Of a stretch of 64,000 nt of DNA, positions 29,095 through 38,417 are shown one piece after another. The translations under genes were made by a program, and so were the position numbers. The number at the start of each line of letters is the position of its first letter. Position 1 is the stretch's first letter. This DNA is from Hymenobacter profundi (GTDB taxonomy: Bacteria > Bacteroidota > Bacteroidia > Cytophagales > Hymenobacteraceae), in contig NZ_JAHWGL010000007.1 in the NCBI RefSeq assembly GCF_019334315.1, positions 1 to 64,000 of the forward strand, in the 5' to 3' direction. The notes beneath the pieces are model-generated. The model was not told the DNA's origin. It made no database searches and saw only the letters and a program-made list of their open reading frames with translations.

Positions 29095-30456
29095 TTAAAA
29101 AGCATTTTGACCTAAACATCTCCCTCGCAAAACACAGTCATCGCTCCAAAAATAATTCCATTGACCGAATCTACCCGCAAGGAATAAGCTTCCTGAAGCT
29201 ATACAAGGATCCTTTGCAAATTGTTGATCCCAATCTGTCGTTGGCTCTAAATCATTTTCTTCCCTTACTAAACCATATTGCTCTAGCCAGTTATAAATGC
29301 TACCAAGCGCCTTCTTTCTAGGATGATCAAAAATGACGTTTGCCCACTCTACCCACTTCGAGTGTGTAGATTCTATGCTCTCGGCTGTTTGAATTAGCCC
29401 CATCTCAATCATCTCATTGCACACAGCAGAGATAATTTCATCCTGGCTTTCTTTCATTGGCTTGTACTTAGAAAAGTACACTTCCACTTGAATACCAGTT
29501 TTTCCAACTATGCCGTTCGCAGGAGATAGTAGCTCTGTGAAATTTATTCGTGAGCTATACTTATCCTCATCATATACATATATCCAGTTGTTCTCTCGTT
29601 GAGTTGGATGATTTGCAATGATATTTACCAGTAAGACAGATGAACAGCTTAGTTGGCTGGCCGCCTCCTTTATTACGTCAGGAGCATCACTCTGCTGGAT
29701 TAGCACCGGTAATGGAATAGTGCTGATTAGTTTTTCAAACTTCACTTTAGTGCCATCTGAGAAACAAACAGTTCTATCTTTAAAGGAAGTGAAAGAGACT
29801 TTTTTTCCGTACTCAATGTTAGCTTCTGCCAACATCTTCTGAGCGAATGATAAGTAGCCGCCCGTCTTAGGATAACGAACGGAGGTTATGTAATGCGTCG
29901 ATTTCTCTAAGGGATGCTGAGCGCCCTCTAGTACATCATTAACCGCCGGAAAGTACATTCTTCCTCCAACCCAATCTGTCGTCAGGTTTTGTGGCTCAGT
30001 TGTCCAATACTTTCGCGTATAAGCCCCAGGAAAGTTGTCCGCAAATGTGTTGCCGTATGCGAACTCCAACCATTCCTGATAGTTTGCCGGTGTAAAATCG
30101 GCTTTATCTGGTGATTCTCTGATTGATAGGAAATCCTTGACACATTCTTCCCTTATTTCCTGTGGAGCAGCATATAAGTTGGTTTGTGCAGGATGTGGTA
30201 TCCAGGAGCCCTTGTAGTAATTAGCTGGGAATACTGGGTATTCCACGAACTCCGTGCTACTGGCAAAAAGGTCTCGCACGTATTCACTTTTTGTAAATGA
30301 AACGTGCGGACCTTCATCCCAAATGAATCCATCTCTGGTTTCACTGTGTATATGTCCTCCTGCGTAAGCATGTTGCTCAAATATCTGACATTTACTATGC
30401 CCGATATGATAGGAAGCACTTATTCCAGCCAAACCAGCACCAAGGATTACAATCAT
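29095..30456 (-). CDS. FAD-dependent amine-oxidase-like protein in sugar locus
   Basis: 453 residues. The N-terminal dinucleotide-binding motif GAGLAGISASYHIG (about 6-19) followed by FEQHAYAGGHIHS is typical of the amine oxidase/protoporphyrinogen oxidase group, and the C-terminal FAD block LFLAGRFGQWNYFWSDDCV is present near 425-443. Similar proteins occur in O-antigen and capsule loci and resemble UDP-galactopyranose mutase in plan, but the substrate is unknown. It begins 7 bases after rfbH and may act on a nucleotide- or lipid-linked sugar from that module. Confidence 0.8.
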   Translation of the reverse strand: MIVILGAGLAGISASYHIGHSKCQIFEQHAYAGGHIHSETRDGFIWDEGPHVSFTKSEYVRDLFASSTEFVEYPVFPANYYKGSWIPHPAQTNLYAAPQEIREECVKDFLSIRESPDKADFTPANYQEWLEFAYGNTFADNFPGAYTRKYWTTEPQNLTTDWVGGRMYFPAVNDVLEGAQHPLEKSTHYITSVRYPKTGGYLSFAQKMLAEANIEYGKKVSFTSFKDRTVCFSDGTKVKFEKLISTIPLPVLIQQSDAPDVIKEAASQLSCSSVLLVNIIANHPTQRENNWIYVYDEDKYSSRINFTELLSPANGIVGKTGIQVEVYFSKYKPMKESQDEIISAVCNEMIEMGLIQTAESIESTHSKWVEWANVIFDHPRKKALGSIYNWLEQYGLVREENDLEPTTDWDQQFAKDPCIASGSLFLAGRFGQWNYFWSDDCVLRGRCLGQNAF

Positions 30457-30463
30457 TGCTCTT

Positions 30464-31789
30464 TTATTTTACTTCTCCTACACCAACCGTTTTCAGGTAT
30501 GCAGCCAGCACTTCTATAATGTAATCGTAGTGTTGCTCTTCCAAACCGGGCCATACCCCAAGCCAGAAAGACTTGTTCATAATGGTATCCGTGTTTTCCA
30601 GTCCACCAACAACGCGATGCTCTATGTTCTGATAAGCAGGCTGGCGGAGCAGGTTGCCGGCAAATAGTAGGCGCGTACCAATTTTGTGGTCTTCCAAGTG
30701 CTGAATCAGGTCCTGCCTTTCGATCGGGCTATTCTCCCGAATTGTTAATAGAAAGCCGAACCAGCTTGGGTCAGAGTTAGGCGTAGCTTCGGGCAGGATA
30801 AAGTGCTCTTCAAACTGCTTCATTTTGCTGAGCAGCATCGCATGGTTCTCACGGCGACGTTGCACAAAATGATCAGCTTTGTTGAGCTGGCTCAGACCAA
30901 TTGCGGCCTGCATATCGGTTACCTTCAGGTTGAAGCCGATATGTGAGTAGGTGTATTTATGGTCGTAACCGTAGGGCAGTTCGCCCAGCTGCCAGCAGAA
31001 GCGCTTGTTGCAGGTATTATCCTTGCCAGGCTCACAGTAGCAGTCGCGCCCCCAGTCGCGGAAGCTTTCGGCTATCATCTTCAACCGAATATTATTAATC
31101 AACACAGCTCCGCCTTCGCCCATAGTGATGTGGTGGGCGGGGTAGAACGACAGCGTGGCCAAATCGCCAAAGGTGCCAGTTTTCTTGCCATTATAGGTAG
31201 CACCCAACGAGTCGCAATCGTCTTCGATTACCCAAAGATTGTACTTCTTCGCCACGCGCATCACCTCCTCCAGGTTGAACGGGTTGCCCAACGTGTGGGC
31301 AATCATAATGGCTTTCGTTTTGGGCGACACTGCCTGTTCAATCAACTCGGGCTTGATGTTGTAGGTAGGAATGTCCACATCTACGAACACTGGCACGCAA
31401 CCGAACTGAATCATCGGGTTGACAGTGGTCGGAAAGCCAGCTGCTACCGTAATCACTTCATCGCCAGGTTTGATGGCCCGGTCCCCCAGCTTAGGCGAAG
31501 TCAGCGTGTAAAAGGCTACCAAGTTGGCCGACGAGCCGGAATTGACCAAAATAGAGGATTTACACCCAAACCATTTAGCCAGTTTTTGCTCGAACTTCGG
31601 CCCAAAACGGCCTGTCGTGAGCCATCCATCAAGGGTAGCGTCTACTCCGTTCAACAAATCTTCGGCATCCAACACCTTACCCGTTACGGGTAGGTAATCT
31701 TGGCCTGGAACAAATGTCTTAGTGACATTTTTTTCTGCTATTAGCCTTAGGCTATCAAGCAAAATAGGGTCGGTGAAATTTTTATACAT
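30464..31789 (-). CDS. rfbH: CDP-4-dehydro-6-deoxyglucose 3-dehydrase E1 (RfbH/DdhC/AscC)
   Basis: 441 residues, DegT/AHBA-type PMP enzyme fold. The Schiff-base Lys is replaced by His at residue 220 ([13 protein letters not shown]), as in Yersinia E1. Cysteines 192, 250, 252 and 260 give the spacing C-X57-C-X1-C-X7-C known for its [2Fe-2S] centre. With an E3 reductase it removes the C3 hydroxyl of CDP-4-keto-6-deoxy-D-glucose, the committing step to 3,6-dideoxyhexoses. It lies 13 bases after the SDR gene. No rfbI/ascD (E3) is seen in the window. Confidence 0.95.
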   Translation of the reverse strand: MYKNFTDPILLDSLRLIAEKNVTKTFVPGQDYLPVTGKVLDAEDLLNGVDATLDGWLTTGRFGPKFEQKLAKWFGCKSSILVNSGSSANLVAFYTLTSPKLGDRAIKPGDEVITVAAGFPTTVNPMIQFGCVPVFVDVDIPTYNIKPELIEQAVSPKTKAIMIAHTLGNPFNLEEVMRVAKKYNLWVIEDDCDSLGATYNGKKTGTFGDLATLSFYPAHHITMGEGGAVLINNIRLKMIAESFRDWGRDCYCEPGKDNTCNKRFCWQLGELPYGYDHKYTYSHIGFNLKVTDMQAAIGLSQLNKADHFVQRRRENHAMLLSKMKQFEEHFILPEATPNSDPSWFGFLLTIRENSPIERQDLIQHLEDHKIGTRLLFAGNLLRQPAYQNIEHRVVGGLENTDTIMNKSFWLGVWPGLEEQHYDYIIEVLAAYLKTVGVGEVK

Positions 31790-31802
31790 GTGAGAGCTGA
31801 TT

Positions 31803-32717
31803 TCAGAAGCTTGAGGGTTTCTTTCCAGAAATAAACTTATTTATTCCTTCATCTATAGTTATAGTAGGTATCCAATTAAAATGCTTTACTAGCTTAGCAA
31901 TAGGAGCAACTGAATGCATAGTATCACGATTTCTATAAGGGATTGCTCCCCAGTTAATATTTTCTGGCATCTCCAGCTTTTCACTTAATATGCTTGCTAT
32001 CCTTTTCAGTGTACTTCCTTGACCTGTACCCAAGTGATAATCTTCCCAATTGTTTTCAACCAGTTTCGCTTGGTCAATCAATAAACAGTAAAATAATACA
32101 ACGTCTTCAATATGAATAAAGTCTAAAAATTGCTCACCACCAGACATATCAGATGGAAACTCCTTGTAAAAGCTATTGTAAATAATATCAATAATTTTAG
32201 GTTGTGAATCCACTTGACCATAAACGGTGTAAGGAATCACATTAATGACTTTAAAACCACTAATTTGTTGATAATATTTGATAATGTTATGAAATGCGGT
32301 TTTAGTTGCAGAATACAGATAAGATGGGCTATATTGTCCATCTCCGTAAAAATATTCAGCAAATGTACCTGTGTTTATAAAAACTTTTAATCCAACGTTT
32401 TTTAATGATTGCAAAAGCTGAGTACCAAACGTTATGTTACTTTCTATTAATACAGGTATTATATTTAAATCATCTTTGCTAGTTAAAAGAGCTGCAAGAT
32501 GCACAACTACTTCAGGAGTAAATCCAGCTACTTCAGTTGGCCATCTATCATTGCTGCTGTCTATTACTTTTATTCCTTGAATGTTTTCTTTCGAGAAAAC
32601 AGAGTATACCTTGTCTGGATTACGGGCCAAGATTGCAACCTCATGCTCTCTCACACACAAAGATTTCACTAATTCTTTGCCTATGGAACCTGTAGCCCCT
32701 GTAATTAATATCTTCAT
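31803..32717 (-). CDS. NAD(P)-dependent SDR, probable CDP-3,6-dideoxy-4-hexulose reductase (AscF/RfbJ-like)
   Basis: 304 residues from the ATG at 32717, which overlaps the stop of the upstream epimerase gene as ATGA. The Rossmann motif [11 protein letters not shown] is at residues 7-17 and the catalytic YSATKTAF (YxxxK) near 134. Position between a 3,5-epimerase-like gene and rfbH suggests it reduces the C4 ketone of the CDP-dideoxysugar, but sequence alone does not tell a reductase from an epimerase. The gene is AT-rich relative to rfbF and rfbG. Confidence 0.8.
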   Translation of the reverse strand: MKILITGATGSIGKELVKSLCVREHEVAILARNPDKVYSVFSKENIQGIKVIDSSNDRWPTEVAGFTPEVVVHLAALLTSKDDLNIIPVLIESNITFGTQLLQSLKNVGLKVFINTGTFAEYFYGDGQYSPSYLYSATKTAFHNIIKYYQQISGFKVINVIPYTVYGQVDSQPKIIDIIYNSFYKEFPSDMSGGEQFLDFIHIEDVVLFYCLLIDQAKLVENNWEDYHLGTGQGSTLKRIASILSEKLEMPENINWGAIPYRNRDTMHSVAPIAKLVKHFNWIPTITIDEGINKFISGKKPSSF

Positions 32718-33256
32718 CACAAACAGGAAGTCAAATGAAAGTCGTTCAGACTCTTGAAAGTGGCATCCCGATCTGATACAATGGGGTTTTGTACAGGCCA
32801 CTTAAACCCAATGGAGTCCCATCGAACACCGGCATCCGCTTTAGGCTCATACACGCTGGTCACATTATAGACCACTGTTGCTGTATTGCTTAATGCTAGG
32901 AAACCATGAGCGCACCCACGTGGGATATAAATGGCCTGGTTATGCTCGTCTAACGAAACAGCTAGGTGCTGGAGGTACGTAGGTGAGCCGGACCGCAAGT
33001 CCACTACTACATCCAGAATCGCTCCCTGAGTGACGTACACAAGCTTATCATGTTCATGTGGTGGAAGCTGAAAGTGCATCCCCCGGATCACGTTTTTGTG
33101 TGAGATGGAATAATAGCTTTCCCGAAAATCCACTGCCAATCCATGCTCTTGAAAAGCACCTAAGTGAAAAGTTTTCACGAACGTGCCCCGCTTGTCTTGG
33201 CTGACGAAGTTTTCGAGTAATTGTACGCCTGCCAGCGAAGTAGCATTAACTTTCAT
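32717..33256 (-). CDS. RmlC-type sugar epimerase, possible AscE (CDP-dideoxyhexulose 5-epimerase)
   Basis: 179 residues from the ATG at 33256, overlapping the end of rfbG by 11 bases. RmlC cupin motifs are KRGTFVKTFH, FRESYYSISHKNVIRGMHFQ (about 47-66) with the catalytic His, and IPRGCAHGFLALS (about 115-127). Family members epimerise C3 and/or C5 of 4-keto-6-deoxy sugars. No rmlA, rmlB or rmlD is present here, and the neighbours are CDP-sugar genes, so a role like Yersinia AscE in ascarylose synthesis is inferred. Confidence 0.85.
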   Translation of the reverse strand: MKVNATSLAGVQLLENFVSQDKRGTFVKTFHLGAFQEHGLAVDFRESYYSISHKNVIRGMHFQLPPHEHDKLVYVTQGAILDVVVDLRSGSPTYLQHLAVSLDEHNQAIYIPRGCAHGFLALSNTATVVYNVTSVYEPKADAGVRWDSIGFKWPVQNPIVSDRDATFKSLNDFHLTSCL

Positions 33257-34328
33257 GCGTAGCAAAAGTCTTGATCTGCTGCACCGTAAAATCGCGGATA
33301 GCAGTTGGTTGTGCATCGTAAGCCTTATACCATTCTAAGGTTTGGCTAATGGCCTTATCGGCAGTATACTGAGGTTGCCAGGCCAGCTCGCTAACTGCTT
33401 TACTGATATCCAGCTTCAATAAGCCCGCTTCGTGGGGCTGATTAGTAAGGGTTGGCTTCTCGTAAGTACCACTTCCCCATATAGCCAGCGCCGTTTTTAC
33501 CAAGGCTTCCACTACCTTATTGTCCTCTGCATATGGACCAAAATTCCAGGCGCTGCCGTAACGCAACGGCTCGGCAGCTAACCTAGCCCCCAACAGCAGA
33601 TAGCCACCGAGTGGTTCTAGGACATGCTGCCAGGGCCGCACAGCCTTTGGGTTGCGCACCGTTACGGGCTGCCCGGCTCGTAGCGCCCGCACAATGTCCG
33701 GAATGATCCGGTCTTTGGCCCAGTCGCCGCCCCCGATTACGTTACCAGCTCGGGCGCTGGCTATTCCCTTCTGGTGGTGCGAAAAGGCCGCAGGGTTGAA
33801 GAACGATTGGGTATACGAGTTGATGACTAGTTCCGCGCAGGCCTTGCTGGCGCTGTACGGGTCATAACCGCCCAAACGGTCGGTTTCCCGATACGAGTAT
33901 ACCCACTCCTGGTTCTCGTATACCTTGTCGGTTGTAATCAGTACAACCGTGCAAGGCTTTTCCAGCTTGCGCACAGCGTCCAGTACATAGGCGGTGCCAA
34001 TGGCATTCACTGCGAAGGTGGCAGCGGGTATCTCGTAGGAAAGCCGTACCAGTGGCTGAGCGGCCAAGTGAAAAATAAAGTCTGGCTGAAAGCGCAACAC
34101 CTCCTGTTCCAGACGGGCTGCGTCGCGTAGATCCGCAATTACCGACTCACACAGTGTATCGCCCTCAATCAGGTTGTATAAGTCCTCATCATGCTCTGGG
34201 GCTAATGCGTAGCCCTTCACTTGGGCACCCAGTAGGTGCAGCCACTGCAGTAGCCACGCGCCTTTGAAGCCGGTGTGGCCAGTCAAGAATACTTTTTTGT
34301 CCTGGTAAGTGCTCGGTAGGTTCATCAT
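33246..34328 (-). CDS. rfbG: CDP-glucose 4,6-dehydratase
   Basis: 360 residues from the ATG at 34328, which overlaps the rfbF stop (TAATG). The NAD-binding motif GHTGFKGAWLLQWL (about 16-29) is diagnostic for RfbG/DdhB, the active-site YSASKACAE lies near 159, and NVIGGGDWAKDRIIPDIVRA near 190-209. It makes CDP-4-keto-6-deoxy-D-glucose from CDP-glucose. Tight coupling with rfbF and the epimerase gene supports a single pathway. Confidence 0.96.
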   Translation of the reverse strand: MMNLPSTYQDKKVFLTGHTGFKGAWLLQWLHLLGAQVKGYALAPEHDEDLYNLIEGDTLCESVIADLRDAARLEQEVLRFQPDFIFHLAAQPLVRLSYEIPAATFAVNAIGTAYVLDAVRKLEKPCTVVLITTDKVYENQEWVYSYRETDRLGGYDPYSASKACAELVINSYTQSFFNPAAFSHHQKGIASARAGNVIGGGDWAKDRIIPDIVRALRAGQPVTVRNPKAVRPWQHVLEPLGGYLLLGARLAAEPLRYGSAWNFGPYAEDNKVVEALVKTALAIWGSGTYEKPTLTNQPHEAGLLKLDISKAVSELAWQPQYTADKAISQTLEWYKAYDAQPTAIRDFTVQQIKTFATHES

Positions 34329-35098
34329 TACCAGATTTTCCATTTTGCTACACCCTGCTGCCAATCACCTTCCAATTCTACTTTGTCACGCAGTGTGTCC
34401 ATGGGCTTCCAGAAGCCATGATGTTTATAGGCTTGCATCTGGTCGGCCGCCGCAATACCCTCCAGCGGCTCACGTTCCCAGATGGTTGTATCGTCTTTGA
34501 TATAATCGATTACGCCGGGCTCACACACAAAAAAGCCCCCGTTGATCCAAGCACCGTCGCCTTTAGGTTTTTCCGTAAAAGAAGTTACCTCATCTTGCTC
34601 ACCAAAGTTAAGGGCACCAAAACGGCCACTGGGCTGTACGGCCGTTACAGTGCACAACTTGCCACTCTGCTGATGATAGGCTAGCGACTCACCAATATTC
34701 ACATCGGCTACACCATCGCCGTACGTTAGGAAGAAGGTTTCGTCCCCGATATGCTGCTTCACCCGCTTGATGCGCCCCCCAGTCATGGTATTCATACCGG
34801 TATCCACAAGCGTAATATTCCAAGGCTCAGCAAAACTATCATGCACCTGCAGGGAGTTTTCCTTGAGGTTGATGGTTACGTCCGACTTGTGCAAAAAGTA
34901 GTTGGCGAAATACTCTTTGATGACATATCCCTTATAACCCAGACAAATCACGAAATCGTTGAAACCATGTGAGGAATAGATTTTCATGATATGCCACAGA
35001 ATAGGCATATCACCGATTTCTACCATAGGCTTTGGTTTCAAAACTGTTTCTTCGGAAAGACGGGTACCTAAGCCTCCAGCTAGAATTACAACTTTCAT
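34328..35098 (-). CDS. rfbF: Glucose-1-phosphate cytidylyltransferase
   Basis: 256 residues, standard length for RfbF/DdhA. The nucleotidyltransferase motif LAGGLGTRLSEETVLKPKPM lies at residues 6-25; FFLTYGDGVADVN (about 122-134) carries the metal-binding Asp. It makes CDP-glucose from CTP and glucose-1-phosphate, the entry to CDP-3,6-dideoxyhexoses. It starts one base after the wzt stop, linking the pathway to the exporter. Confidence 0.97.
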   Translation of the reverse strand: MKVVILAGGLGTRLSEETVLKPKPMVEIGDMPILWHIMKIYSSHGFNDFVICLGYKGYVIKEYFANYFLHKSDVTINLKENSLQVHDSFAEPWNITLVDTGMNTMTGGRIKRVKQHIGDETFFLTYGDGVADVNIGESLAYHQQSGKLCTVTAVQPSGRFGALNFGEQDEVTSFTEKPKGDGAWINGGFFVCEPGVIDYIKDDTTIWEREPLEGIAAADQMQAYKHHGFWKPMDTLRDKVELEGDWQQGVAKWKIW

Positions 35099-35099
35099 T

Positions 35100-36401
35100 T
35101 TATACGGCTTTCAATTCAACTTCTTGAAAATTCATACTACCCCATTCGGAATGCCACAAGGTCATCATCTGAGTTTTGAGACGATCTTTATATGCTATTT
35201 CAAAAAATAGTGTTTTTGAAATAACATCGTAATCAGTTGTACCCGTTAGTTCATTGCCAATTCCTACTGACAAATCAAAATAATATTGACCCTTAGCCAG
35301 TTGATGGTTCTTTATAGTTATTGAAAACTCTTTCTCTTGGCCCTTTTTTATTGACAAAGCTTCTTCTGAGAAGAAAGTACCTACTGCACTTTCGTCCATT
35401 TTGCATATAGAAAAAGCTAAGCGAAATGATTCTTTGTCAACTTTACTAGTAAACCTTACTGCAATAACAATATCGTCATCTATGGAATACAAATTATTAT
35501 CTACAGGATTTACAAATTCTATGGATTTATATTCTATAAAGCGCGAAAGGTTGCGATTAGTACGATGTGCATCTGTTATCTGAATTTTTGTATCACTATT
35601 AAAATTTAAAAAATTTGCTATGTAATAATCTACAACTTCGTCTGATGTTCCGCCAAAGGAAACTTGCCCATTCTGCATTAACAGCCCTGTTGTGCAAATA
35701 TTCTTCACAGCTGCCATACTGTGGCTTACGAACAGAATCGTACGACCGTCGTTGCGGCTTACATCCTTCATTCGTCCCAGGCACTTCTTTTGAAACTCGG
35801 CATCACCCACGGCCAGCACCTCGTCTACAATCAAAATTTCGGGCTCCAGGAATGCCGATACGGCGAAGGCCAGACGTACATACATGCCGCTACTATACCG
35901 CTTCACGGGCGTGTCGATGTAGCGCTCTACTCCGGAGAAATCGACAATCTCATCAAACTTCGAGCGAATCTCGGTTTTACTCATACCCAGGATAGCCCCG
36001 TTGAGAAAGATATTTTCCCGTCCGGTCAGTTCTGGATGAAAGCCCGTACCAACTTCTAGCAGCGAAGCAATACGACCATTTACCTTAATACTCCCCGTAG
36101 TAGGTGCAGTAATTTTCGACAGAATTTTGAGCAGCGTAGATTTACCGGCCCCATTGCGACCGATAATGCCTAGCACCTCCCCTTGCTTCACTTCGAAGTT
36201 CACATCCTTTAAAGACCATACGTAATTACTGCTACCCTTCTTGGTGCGGTCGTTGGTTTCTCCAATGGTAGCGAAAGGGTCTTCTTTGCCCCGCACGCTG
36301 GCCCACCAGCGGTTCAGGTCCTGGCTCATAGTGCCGGTTCCTACTTCGCCCAAGCGATAAAGCTTGCTCAGGTTTTCTACTTTAATAGCAATATCACTCA
36401 T
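35100..36401 (-). CDS. wzt: Polysaccharide ABC exporter ATPase with C-terminal carbohydrate-binding domain (Wzt)
   Basis: 433 residues. Walker A GRNGAGKST (about 82-90), signature YSSGMYVRLAFAV (about 165-177) and Walker B EILIVDEVLAVGD (about 184-196) belong to the Wzt/TagH subfamily. The extra C-terminal domain of about 170 residues (from about 265) is a beta-rich Wzt-C-like module that in O9a-type systems recognises the glycan's non-reducing end. It is AT-rich compared with the ATPase half, so the specificity domain may have been swapped. It exports the finished glycan across the inner membrane. Confidence 0.93.
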   Translation of the reverse strand: MSDIAIKVENLSKLYRLGEVGTGTMSQDLNRWWASVRGKEDPFATIGETNDRTKKGSSNYVWSLKDVNFEVKQGEVLGIIGRNGAGKSTLLKILSKITAPTTGSIKVNGRIASLLEVGTGFHPELTGRENIFLNGAILGMSKTEIRSKFDEIVDFSGVERYIDTPVKRYSSGMYVRLAFAVSAFLEPEILIVDEVLAVGDAEFQKKCLGRMKDVSRNDGRTILFVSHSMAAVKNICTTGLLMQNGQVSFGGTSDEVVDYYIANFLNFNSDTKIQITDAHRTNRNLSRFIEYKSIEFVNPVDNNLYSIDDDIVIAVRFTSKVDKESFRLAFSICKMDESAVGTFFSEEALSIKKGQEKEFSITIKNHQLAKGQYYFDLSVGIGNELTGTTDYDVISKTLFFEIAYKDRLKTQMMTLWHSEWGSMNFQEVELKAV

Positions 36402-36455
36402 TTGTCTTCAGCGTAATAGCGAGTAGTTAGTTCGACCCGAATACTATATTAGCAT

Positions 36456-37358
36456 CTACACAGTATCGGTGAAACTCTTCTGTACCCGATTGAAGATGAT
36501 AGTTCCCAACAGCAGAATTACTAGGGTGAAAGCCACACTGTAGGCCAGATAGGCCCAATCGAATGTGCCGGAACCCAGGAAAGCGTACCGAAAGGTTTCG
36601 ACAATAGAGGTCATTGGGTTAGCCAGAATCAGATATCTGTATTTGCCGGTGATGCTGGACAATGGGTAGATAACCGGCGTAGCATACATCAACAGTTGTA
36701 CACCGAAAGCCAATAGCATCGCTAAATCACGATACTTAGTGGTCATTGCACTGAATATCATCCCCAGGCCCAACGACATCAGCCCCATGACAACTACCAA
36801 TAGGGGGGTAAGTAGCACTAGCCAGTTAGGGTGTATGCCACTATCCCCTTTCAGTAGGTAGTACAGCCAGACAACGATAAATAAGCCGAACTGAATAGCG
36901 AACCGCACCAGGTTAGAAAGAACGATGGATAGCGGCATCGTTAGGCGAGGAAAGTAGACCTTGCCAAACATACCAGCATTGTCCCGGAAAACCGTAGACG
37001 TATTCGTCAGCGTCTGGGCAAAATAGTTCCAAATGGTAATACCCGATAGGTAGAATACCATCATGGGTAGGCCATCGGTAGAGAGCTGCGCTACATTGCC
37101 AAAGATGACAACGTAGGTGATAGTAGTGAGCAGGGGCTGGATGAAAAACCAGATAGGGCCCAGCACTGTCTGCTTATAAGTTGAGACGAAGTCGCGCCGT
37201 ACGAATAGCATTACTAGGTCGCGGTAGCGCCACACATCGGCTAGGCCCAGGTCCAACAGGCGTGTGCGGGGCTGAATTACTTCGGTCCAGTTGTCATCCT
37301 GCACGTTAGCATCAACGTAGGTTTGCTCTGGCTTACTTACAACGTTTGTGGTATCCAC
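36456..37358 (-). CDS. wzm: Polysaccharide ABC exporter permease (Wzm)
   Basis: 300 residues with about six membrane segments after a cytoplasmic N-terminus (RTRLLDLGLADVWRYRDL). LGPIWFFIQPLLTTITYVVI and MYATPVIYPLSSI are hallmarks of Wzm/TagG permeases. It precedes wzt by 54 bases on the same strand; together they form the glycan exporter. A -7 promoter element at 37411-37418 may start this exporter-rfb transcript. Confidence 0.95.
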   Translation of the reverse strand: MDTTNVVSKPEQTYVDANVQDDNWTEVIQPRTRLLDLGLADVWRYRDLVMLFVRRDFVSTYKQTVLGPIWFFIQPLLTTITYVVIFGNVAQLSTDGLPMMVFYLSGITIWNYFAQTLTNTSTVFRDNAGMFGKVYFPRLTMPLSIVLSNLVRFAIQFGLFIVVWLYYLLKGDSGIHPNWLVLLTPLLVVVMGLMSLGLGMIFSAMTTKYRDLAMLLAFGVQLLMYATPVIYPLSSITGKYRYLILANPMTSIVETFRYAFLGSGTFDWAYLAYSVAFTLVILLLGTIIFNRVQKSFTDTV

Positions 37359-37382
37359 AAAGGGGGTGGGTTAGGAAAAAGA

Positions 37383-37412
37383 TGCGCCCGCAGGTAGCTA
37401 CTTGCGGGCGCA
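37383..37412 (-). terminator. Terminator hairpin after fcl
   Basis: Ten-base GC-rich arms TGCGCCCGCA and TGCGGGCGCA, followed on the minus strand by TCTTTTTCC. It lies between fcl and wzm, about 45 bases after the fcl stop. Confidence 0.75.
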
Positions 37413-37418
37413 AAGATA
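37411..37418 (-). promoter_or_regulatory. Predicted -7 element of wzm-wzt-rfb transcript
   Basis: TATCTTTG on the minus strand matches TAnnTTTG exactly and abuts the terminator arm. Transcription would begin inside the hairpin, so the new transcript could not reform it. No ideal TTG lies at the -33 spacing, so this is moderate. Confidence 0.45.
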
Positions 37419-37455
37419 ACTATACAGCGGAACAAACCGCTTACAAGGACCGTAC

Positions 37456-38391
37456 CTAAGCCACTACAGCTGGTTGAAAGGCCTCTTGGTACACAGCCTT
37501 TATGCCTTCCGGCAGTGCAATCTTATACTTCCACCCTGCCTCGGCCAACTTCGAAACATCGAGTAACTTGCGCGGAGTACCATCAGGCTTGTCGGTGTTG
37601 AAGCGGATGTTCCCTTCATATCCGACTGTATCGCGCACCAGTTCTACTAACTCACGGATGGTAAGGTCTTCACCAGTGCCCACATTTACAGGCTCTTTAC
37701 CGTTATAGTGCAGCATCAGGTGCAAACAGGCGTCTGCTAGGTCGTCTACGTGCAGGAACTCGCGGCGCGGTGTGCCCGTGCCCCATACTTCTACTTCTGG
37801 AGCATTGCTTTCCTTAGCCTCGTGAAACTTACGCAGCAATGCGGGTAGCACGTGCGAATTCTGCAGGTCATAGTTATCACCAGGGCCATAGAGATTGGTA
37901 GGCATGGCGGAAATGTAATTGCTACCATGCTGGTCACGGAATGCTTCGCAAAGCTTCAAGCCCGCAATTTTAGCTAGCGCGTAGGGCTCGTTGGTAGCTT
38001 CTAGAGGGCCAGTTAGTAAGTACTCCTCCTTTATAGGCTGAGGTGCCATTTTGGGGTAGATGCACGACGAGCCCAAAAACAACAGCTTCTTCACATTTTG
38101 ATTGAAGCTGGCCTGAATGACGTTATTCTGAATCTGGAGATTATCTAGCAGAAAATCGGCCCGGTAGGTATTGTTAGCTAGTATGCCGCCTACTTTAGCA
38201 GCAGCCAGGAATACATACTCTGGCTTTTCCACTGTGAAGAAAGTGTCTACAGCCTCTTTATTACGCAGGTCTAGTTCTTTGGAAGATCGGGTGATAATAT
38301 TTTGGTAGCCAGCTTGCTGTAACCGACGTACTAAAGCCCCGCCTACCATACCCCGGTGACCAGCTACGTATATTTTGGCGTTCTTTTCCAT
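37456..38391 (-). CDS. fcl: GDP-L-fucose synthase
   Basis: 311 residues. The Rossmann motif [14 protein letters not shown] (about 12-25), [16 protein letters not shown] (about 105-120) and the catalytic YALAKIAG (about 136-143) identify the epimerase/reductase that turns GDP-4-keto-6-deoxymannose into GDP-L-fucose. gmd lies just upstream on the same strand, separated by a repeat element of about 130 bases. Confidence 0.97.
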   Translation of the reverse strand: MEKNAKIYVAGHRGMVGGALVRRLQQAGYQNIITRSSKELDLRNKEAVDTFFTVEKPEYVFLAAAKVGGILANNTYRADFLLDNLQIQNNVIQASFNQNVKKLLFLGSSCIYPKMAPQPIKEEYLLTGPLEATNEPYALAKIAGLKLCEAFRDQHGSNYISAMPTNLYGPGDNYDLQNSHVLPALLRKFHEAKESNAPEVEVWGTGTPRREFLHVDDLADACLHLMLHYNGKEPVNVGTGEDLTIRELVELVRDTVGYEGNIRFNTDKPDGTPRKLLDVSKLAEAGWKYKIALPEGIKAVYQEAFQPAVVA

Positions 38392-38417
38392 TAGAAGTTT
38401 TTTTTATGAGCGCTATA

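Noticed and set aside
30959-31693. Plus-strand frame of 244 codons opposite rfbH
   Set aside because: Antisense shadow; the minus strand carries all rfbH motifs.
32717-33256. Simple dTDP-rhamnose RmlC assignment
   Set aside because: No rmlA, rmlB or rmlD genes are present and the gene is translationally coupled to CDP-sugar genes; kept as an AscE-like candidate.
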